DNA from: Pyrus communis
Lineage: Eukaryota > Streptophyta > Magnoliopsida > Rosales > Rosaceae
DNA: 64,000 nt
Reading direction: 5' to 3'
Assembly (NCBI RefSeq): GCF_963583255.1
Contig: NC_084816.1
Location: 14,805,100 to 14,869,099, forward strand
The notes beneath the pieces were generated by a model. It was not told the DNA's origin. It searched no databases and saw only the letters and a program-made list of their open reading frames with translations. The position numbers and the translations under genes were made by a program. Of the stretch, positions 57,560 through 64,000 are shown in pieces (positions within the stretch are counted from its first letter, which is position 1; each line of letters starts with the position of its first letter).

Positions 57560-57959
57560 CCATTTATATAGGGACACGTGGTGTACCATCTAGTGTGACA
57601 GTCACACTAAAAAATCTCTCGTATTATACTTCATGGTGTGAAGAGCATGCACACGACAAGGGTGGCATCTTGATATTTTTGTAATAAATTTAAGAAGAAT
57701 CATACCAAACTGAACCGTTGATATTTTCCGATTCCAATTCTATTTGAGAGTGGAATCGCATTGTGCCCACCCCTAAAGTTCATCTCATGAATTTTTTATG
57801 ATTTATTTCTAGGAAGAACATGCCCACGAGGACGGCATCTTGAAAGTCATTAATTGCGACTCGTGGTTATTTAGGCAGTCTCCAATTGATGGCTCCATCT
57901 GTAGTCAATGTTTAAAATATCGATATCGGTGGAATATCGATAGGTAAATTTGTGGAAAT

Positions 57960-58994
57960 TGATAGGAGCATATTTAGGCGACTTACTTAGCTTGTTTTCG
58001 TGCATTTATATTGTTAATTCCTAGTTGTTTTAGTAGTTTAAGCCATTTTCGTGTGTTTTTAGGTTCATATGGCTAAGGAAGCAAAAAGATGCATTTTGGA
58101 GCATTTTGGAGCAAAATTGGACTTGGAATGGATAGCTTATGTTTGGAGCAAAAGAAATGGACGAAATTAGAGACTCCAAGTTTCAGCAATATCAAGGGCT
58201 CCTACCTATTCTAGGTCACAAAACTTGCAACTTTAAGCAATGCCGTGTGTTTCCTTGTGTCTCCCATCCTTGCCAACTTTGTTCCTTATTTTAAACACTT
58301 AAACACCTTCCTTTCTCATACCTATTTCAGCCATAACCCACATGCACTCTTAATCATTCATCCATTTTCTCCCATTCTAACACACCTTGCCGTGCATCCC
58401 TTTGCAATTCCAGCTTTCCACAACCAACCTAGCTGTCATTGCACATGCATTCCCTCTTTAAATCATTCACCCTAGCTATTTTTCCACTCTCTCCCATTCT
58501 TTAATTCAGCCACATTCACATATCAACCCTTTAATCATTCACCACACATTCCAGCCCATTCCTACCACCTTGCTGTGCACTCCCATCCCATTTCCAGCTT
58601 TCCACCAACTTTCCTAGCTGTTTTTCACATGCATTCCTTTCATTATTTCAGCCACATGCACCCATAATCATAGAGCCACATGCAATCTAAATCATTCAGC
58701 CACATATTCTCCCATTCTCCCTATAAAACCATGCATTCCCTCACCAACAAAAGGGGAGAATACCATTGGAGCCGCAAGCACCAATCCATTCCAGCAACAA
58801 TCCCTTTGTGCCGTGCCTTCCTCCACCATTCCAGAAATTCATACACACTTCACACGATCACACAACCATTCCTCCATACAAATACCACCCCAAAACCTAT
58901 CCTTAGACTTTGTGCCGCAACAAAGAGGAAGAGAAGAGGGCCTAAACGTTCATACAATTCAAGTTTGAGTTGTTGGAATGTTTAGGTGTTTCTT
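57960..58994 (+). repeat. Athila LTR fragment (U3 and part of R)
   Basis: Starts TGATAGGAGCATATTTAGG like the LTRs at 32960 and 61117, contains ctataaaa at 58721 and gtgccgcaacaaagaggaag (58910-58929), and stops at gttggaatgtttaggtgttt, the point that corresponds to about 6148 in the LTR of element A. U5 is missing. It is closest to the LTR of A, sharing the CATTCCA/GCATGTG-rich U3. Confidence 0.85.
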
Positions 58995-59824
58995 CTACAC
59001 GAGGGAGTCGATACTACAATACTAAGTTAAAGTAGCAGAGCTTTTACAATGGACAAAAGATAGCCTTTCTAAGGGAACTACGGCTAAAATGACTGAATCT
59101 GGACAAGTTTCAGCATTTTTGGTATGAACTAGGCTTGAGAGCAAAGTTTGGATGTCTTTTGTTTGATTGGTTGAATGTCCTTAATGTTGATGTTTGTCTT
59201 CCTTTTTATAGGCAATTTGGCCCAACTGCCTTCATCTTTAATCTTGCCCAAAAGCTCTTGAATGGTAGTGAGTCATCATCATATTACTTATAATGCCACT
59301 AGAAAGTGTTTTCGTCTTGAGAGTGGGTTCGCCTCCATCACTTGTCAGTTCATCCGTAGGCATGCAGCCTATGTCTTGGCTAAGATGTCTTCAAATTACT
59401 TTCAAATCTATAGACTGGGCTTCAGGGCTTGGGGCAAGTCTATTTTCCCTTGGTGTTGTTGGGCTTCCCTTCATACAAAGCCCAATGTTTGAATATTAAC
59501 CCAAACAGTATATGTTCATCATATTAAGTATATAGGCCTACTACGATTTAAGCACACGTCTTAACCGCGACGAGGATTTTGATTACATGATCATATAATT
59601 ATGACGTTATAAAATTATATATTGAGGCATTTTGATTTGGATTAGATTTTCATTTGCTAAATTATTTTTTAACTTTATATGTGCGTACGTAGGTCACTTG
59701 ATTAGGAGCGGCACGTCGTCACCACCAAATTTTGAATGCCTTGTAAATTAGAGTAATTTAATTAGGATATTGTCAAAATGATCAATAAATTGTTAACGTT
59801 TCACTTAATGATGTATATATACTT
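58995..59824. other. Unassigned repeat-like DNA
   Basis: No gene recognised. The block 59000-59500 contains a TATA-like tttttatagg (59208-59217) and may be another LTR fragment. 59500-59824 is AT-rich with nothing visible. Confidence 0.35.
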
Positions 59825-59945
59825 ATAGTTAGCTCCTTTCTAACCTAAAGGTCCCAGGTTCAAATTGTGAAAACAGTCTCTTTGCAAAGTACGGATAAGG
59901 CTGTATACGATAGACGTTTCCCCCCCCCCTCCACCAATCTTGAAA
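59825..59945 (+). mobile_element. Au-like SINE, diverged
   Basis: A Pol III box B (GGTTCAAAT, 59857-59865) is followed by the diagnostic body of the plant Au SINE: gaaaacagtctctttgcaaa, ggataaggctgtatacga, tagacg and a C-run. The 5' part with box A is diverged. TSDs were not found. Confidence 0.7.
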
Positions 59946-61116
59946 AACGAGAAGCCTTGTTGGCTTGGAATAATCCTTTACTCAACTTAATTTTAATAAA
60001 ATTAGCGGTACGCAACATTTTGATTTTTTTATAATAACATTACTATTATTTAGTAGAAAGTAGCCAATTAATGTTGCCTAGCGTCTTGCTGCTCTTTTAA
60101 CTTTGTTTTGTGAAAATCCTCGTTGATTCGAGAAACTGCCTGACATCATCTCTGATTTATTGATGGAAGAATGTATTAGATGATCTATCTTTGCCCTGCA
60201 ATTTGTTGTAGGATCTTGTTTTATGAAGAAATTTGAGATTTCATTATAAAATTAATTGATAATATCCGGAATAGTGCAACTTATTGATAAATCTATGCTA
60301 GGTCTTTCCTTACATAAATATGAGATTCATTCTCAATATCCTATATCACGTGTGGCGAACTTTTAATCCTAGCACGTGCACAATACAAACAAGATGTTGT
60401 GAAGCATGTGTGCCTAGCGAGTTTTCAAGCCTAATAGATCAATAACACAAACAAGGTGATGTAGAGTATGTGTGCCCTCATTGGGCTTTACACATAGGGC
60501 AACCTACTCTGATACCATCAAAGAAGTTGAGGCTTTATCATAAAACTAATTGACAATATAGAGAGTAATATAACTTACTTATAAGTTAATACAAGATCCA
60601 AGAATCCATCGCTTAAATAATAGAAAGAAAAAAAAGGTAGAAAGTAAGCCAATGTGACATCCACTTGTTCTTTTAAACTTTGTATGGCAGTGCAGGTCCC
60701 CTATCAATATCACCGATATTATCCAAACTTAACTACATATTACTAGGTGTTGGGTTTTATCATAAAAGTTTTTGGTCGTATTAGAGGTGGAAACTCATAT
60801 TTATAAGTCATATATTATTTTGTCATATGCCTGATTTGGATCTTGTTCTCTAACACTATTACACGCCCTGTCACGAATGTCCCCTAAAAGAAACCAATTC
60901 TCACATTGGGAACTGATCAACTCATTATATACCCATACAACTTTTTGAAGCCCCAATCATTCAGTCATTGCCCTTAAGCTAGATCTAGCATGACTTTCTG
61001 AAAGCTCAACTTAAGGGAGCACATATATTGGAGTCCAGTAAATCAGGCCCATGATATGTCGAGATAATAGCTTGCAATGATACTATGATAAACTTTGTAA
61101 ACTTATTGATAGGAGC
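59946..61116. other. Retrotransposon debris
   Basis: 60215-60260 (gaagaaatttgagatttcat ... attgataatat) is repeated imperfectly at 60515-60560 (aaagaagttgaggctttatc ... attgacaatat). Just before the second copy stands ctctgatacca (60509-60519), the exact complement of an initiator-Met PBS. Two such repeats about 300 bases apart with a PBS suggest a small TRIM-like copia derivative on the minus strand. 60860-61100 has a phrase on the gggaactgatcaactcatta pattern that I cannot place. Confidence 0.4.
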
Positions 61117-62952
61117 ATATTTATGCGACTTGGTTAACTTATTTTCTTGCATTTACATAGCTAGTTTCTATTTATTATAGTGATTTAAGTTATTTTCGTG
61201 TGTTTGTAGGTTTAAATGGCAAAAGAGGCAAGAAAGTGCAATTTGGAGCATTTTAGAGCAGTTTTGGGCTTGGAATGGATAACTTGCATATGGAGCAAGG
61301 TGGAGGGACAAATTTGAAGTTCAAGAGAGGCTAGGAATGTGCTTAACATCTAAAAGAATTAAATCAAAGACTTGGAAGATAAGGAATCAGCTATAAAGAA
61401 TGAACATTATCCAAATTACCTTATCTTATCCAAACCTTATTCAACCTTATCTTATCTTATCCTATCCTAATCTTATGCTACCTTAATTCCAGCTGCAAGG
61501 GGGAGTTCTTTTCAAACTTGGACACATAAAAACCTATTTCTAGAAGCCTTATTTCCTCTCCTAAAAATCTGGCACCTGGACCCTTTCTAGAATGTCTAGA
61601 AGCCTGCCGCACCTCTCTCTCATTTTCCTCTTTGGTTTCCACCATATAGCTAACCTTTTCCTTATGGATTTGAGGTGCTAAAATCTTTTTCCTAAGCTAC
61701 TTTTGTGCCGCACATAAGCCTATATATATATGTATATTTTCTGCCACAAAAACCACTACCCTTTACCATCAGATCACCACACCATCCACCACACCTCAAA
61801 AGCCTAAATTCAGAAAATCCCCATTGTGCCGCAGCAAGGAAGGAAGGAAGAGCCACCTGGAGCCGTGCTTGCCATTCAACACATTGGATTGTTGGAGCGT
61901 TTCTAGGTGTATTCTATCTTTGTTTTCAATGTTTAAATTTAATTATCTTTGTTTTACAAATATGAGGAACTAAATTCGTTTTAGTTAGAGGTGAATTCAA
62001 AACCATGAATATATATGTGATATGAATTGGTTACATCCAGTTATTGTTTCATAAATCGTGAATGCAGTTTACTTATCTGTTTGATTGATAACTTATTCTT
62101 GTATGTTGATTAAGGAGGCCTACTTAGTTTTCATGCATGGATTTGATGCTAAAATATAAGCGAGTTTCACGTAATAGTTACAAATTTATATTTATAAGTA
62201 GTGGAGGTTGCTAGTCACAATTGTGTTAAGTAAATTCATGGCAGGAGTATCATGCAGTTCATAGTTACGAATGTCATGTCAATGCTTATGATTTTCATAG
62301 AACTTAATGATCTTTGATTGTATCTCTATTATGTTGTTCATGTAGGGAACTATTGAAGAATAATTTGGTTGCCGATGTGTTGTCCATCCAATTCAATGAA
62401 ATTAGGAAAATCTGAGAGTTAATTTGTGCAGTTCACGATTAATTTGGGGCATTGTCATTCATGATTTAAAGGAATAAAAACTGGAAATCGATTTGTACGC
62501 ATATGTGTCATGTGTGGAGATGAACCCTCTAACTAGCCAATCACCCATAATTTCCCCAATTTCGTGCTAACTTTGTTTAAGTCTTTAATCTACTTGTTTT
62601 TACTTTAAATTTCGTCCAAAATCCAATCCCTCTTTACTTGGTTGTGCCTTTTAGTTAGAATCTGCCCAATTTTGTGTGTTTTAGTATTTTGAGTTAAGTT
62701 AAAGTTAGAATTCGTTCAAAGTAATCCCTAGTGTCTAGTTTGAATCAGTTTCATTGTTTTGTGTTGTTTTGAGTCATTCTAGTTTGTTTTGAGTCATAAG
62801 AGTCTAGTTTTCTATTATTGAGTCTAGTTTAGTGATTTAGAGTTTAAATTGAGTAGATTAGCATCTCTTCTAATCCCCGACCTAAAACGATCCCTACTTT
62901 CATATACTACAATCATAGGGTTTTAATTTGAGTGTTAGAATATTTCACATCA
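61117..62952 (+). repeat. 5' LTR of element D (1,836 bp)
   Basis: From TGATAGGAGCATATTTATG to ATATTTCACATCA. Same family as the solo LTR at 32960, with a TATA-like tatatatata at 61721-61730, gtgccgcagcaaggaagg shortly after, and ATACTACAA at 62904-62912 near the PBS side. At the place of the minisatellite it has an irregular run of CTTATC-type words (61420-61490). Confidence 0.88.
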
Positions 62953-62954
62953 AA

Positions 62955-62975
62955 TTTTGGCACCGTTTCTGGGGA
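62955..62975 (+). promoter_or_regulatory. Degenerate tRNA-Asp PBS of element D
   Basis: TGGCACCGTTTCTGGGGA compared with TGGCGCCGTTGCCGGGGA in A: three or four changes. Position directly after the LTR is right. The drift suggests the element no longer primes well. Confidence 0.65.
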
Positions 62976-63059
62976 CTTGTAAAATTGCTAATCCTTCTGT
63001 TTGTTTGTTTATTTTTCTTTTGATATTTGATTTAGTTTTATTTCTTTGATTTCAGGTAC

Positions 63060-63930
63060 TAGAGAAGCAAGACATGGCAATTGCTAATCTTCAAGCTCAA
63101 ATGGCAAATCTTACTTCTCAGTTGTCATAGTATGTCAAAGGGTCCACAATGCAAAGTGTCCCTACATTTGGTGCTTCTTATAGGCAAGAATATCAAGCAA
63201 ATCAACGTCCACAAAGAGGTTGGGAGAATGTACATACCTGGGGTTATCAAGATCATAATCAATCAGGGAACTATTTGTTTTCCAACATGTACAATTCAGA
63301 TTAGAGTGATCTTTCAAACTCTATGTGGTGGGAATCTCAACAAGTTCAACATGAAGGATATTGGCAGCCATATGAGGAGTTTTATTCAAGACCTGCGCAG
63401 TTACCACAACCTCATACACAATATGCCCAATCAAACTCAAGTTCATCAATAGATTGTGATCAAATTCTTGATGAATTAATTTCTTTGGCGCAGGGCTCAC
63501 AAAATCAAGCCAATGAGGCTCAACAAGGAGAATATTGGCAGCATATGAGGAGTTCTATACAACGCCTATGCAACCACCACAATCTACCCCGCAACAATTC
63601 CAACCGAATTCAGGTTCGTCAATAGATTATGCTCAAATTCTTGATGTACTAACTTCTTTGACGTAGGAATTACAAAATCAAGCCCAAGTGATGAGCAAAT
63701 TGAAGAATCAAATGGGAGAGATCGCCGAATTCATGGGGCAAATGCAAGAACAAAGTAAACTATATGACTCAACTGTTGAAATTGTTGAAGCTATCACCTT
63801 GGAAAGTGGCCTAGAGGTTGGAGATGAACCCAAGATGTCCAAACCAAGCCAAAACATAGATAAACACCTACTGCTCGAAGAAAAGAAGGATAACAAGGCC
63901 ACGGCAAGGGAAGAACCACCCTTGCCGTAG
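63060..63930 (+). pseudogene. Gag-linker remnant of element D
   Basis: Starts MAIANLQAQMANLTSQLS, equal to the region after the capsid in A and C ([10 protein letters not shown]), stops once, and continues through blocks with RGWENVHTWG, EYWQHMRS-type words, SIDYAQILDVLTSL and KLKNQMGEIAEFMGQMQEQS to ITLESGLEVGDEPKMSKPSQ, the counterpart of [10 protein letters not shown] in C. Several stops and frameshifts. The whole capsid and zinc knuckle, some 350 codons, are missing between leader and linker. Confidence 0.7.
63345..63690. repeat. 174-bp tandem duplication in element D
   Basis: The unit with atattggcagc (63358 and 63532), tatgaggagtt, tcatcaatagatt/tcgtcaatagatt and tcttgatgaatta/tcttgatgtacta occurs twice, 174 bases (58 codons) apart, so the reading frame is kept. 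Confidence 0.85.
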
Positions 63931-64000
63931 CCTATCCTAACCCCAACACCCTTGTTGCAGCCCCATATGCCTGTTATGCCATCCACTACAACCAAGGTAA

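Larger units (their letters stand above)
55171..57959. repeat. Segmental duplication, copy 2
   Basis: Direct-orientation copy of 46648-51290 with an internal deletion (exons 3-6), no solo LTR, and the hAT MITE at 57101. Its right limit is cut by the Athila LTR fragment at 57960, inserted after ggtaaatttgtggaaat. Confidence 0.9.
61117..64000 (+). mobile_element. Element D: Athila-derived element lacking capsid, plus strand
   Basis: 5' LTR at 61117-62952, a degenerate tRNA-Asp PBS, then an internal region that starts where the gag of A has already passed the capsid. It runs off the right edge of the window. Confidence 0.8.

Overview
The window is repeat-dense plant nuclear DNA from a eudicot. 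The LTR families, an Au-like SINE, an S-locus-type receptor kinase fragment and AT-rich introns suggest a woody Rosaceae such as apple or pear, but that is inference. At least 80 percent of it is LTR retrotransposons, solo LTRs, MITEs and their debris, often nested. One convincing host gene, a truncated paralogue of it, one receptor-kinase pseudogene and one doubtful small ORF sit in the remaining space.

Layout. 1-7531: 5' half of a minus-strand Athila-type Ty3/gypsy element (A). Its gag-pol frame is open for all 1,604 codons visible. A is inserted in the pol of an older Athila element B (7532-12183, minus). 12184-18840: decayed plus-strand copia gag, interrupted by a complete minus-strand copia element (12778-17698, TSD GCTCT). 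20089-28989: decayed minus-strand Tat-type gypsy element with an antisense ORF unit near its 3' end and an LTR-like insertion where the RT core should be. 30368-30565: fold-back Mutator-like MITE with a 9-bp TSD. 31505-39400: decayed Athila element C (minus), carrying a solo LTR of its own family (32960-35021, TSD GACTC). 39401-about 44840: decayed minus-strand copia split by another solo LTR (40710-42153, TSD TTTCC). 45984-49640: a 12-exon gene for a KRR1-like protein made of two tandem modules. 49769-50890: solo LTR (TSD CACAC). 51634-54150: G-lectin/S-domain receptor kinase pseudogene. 55171-57959: truncated second copy of the KRR1-like gene and its 3' flank, with a hAT-like MITE (57101-57559, 8-bp TSD). 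57960-58994: fragment of an Athila LTR. About 59825-59945: Au-like SINE. 61117-64000: Athila-derived element D (plus strand) whose gag region lacks the capsid.

How the parts relate. Elements A, C, D, the solo LTR in C and the fragment at 57960 belong to one LTR superfamily. They share the terminus TGATA(A/G)GAGCATATT; A, B and C have a primer-binding site matching tRNA-Asp, and D has a degenerate version. The LTRs of A, B, C and D and three other LTRs in the window also carry, close to the PBS side, a stretch resembling the 5' half of tRNA-Asp, in the sense that makes the element RNA complementary to the primer tRNA. I regard this as the most interesting signal here. The two KRR1-like copies act as natural empty-site controls for each other, confirming the solo LTR at 49769 and the MITE at 57101 as insertions made after the duplication.
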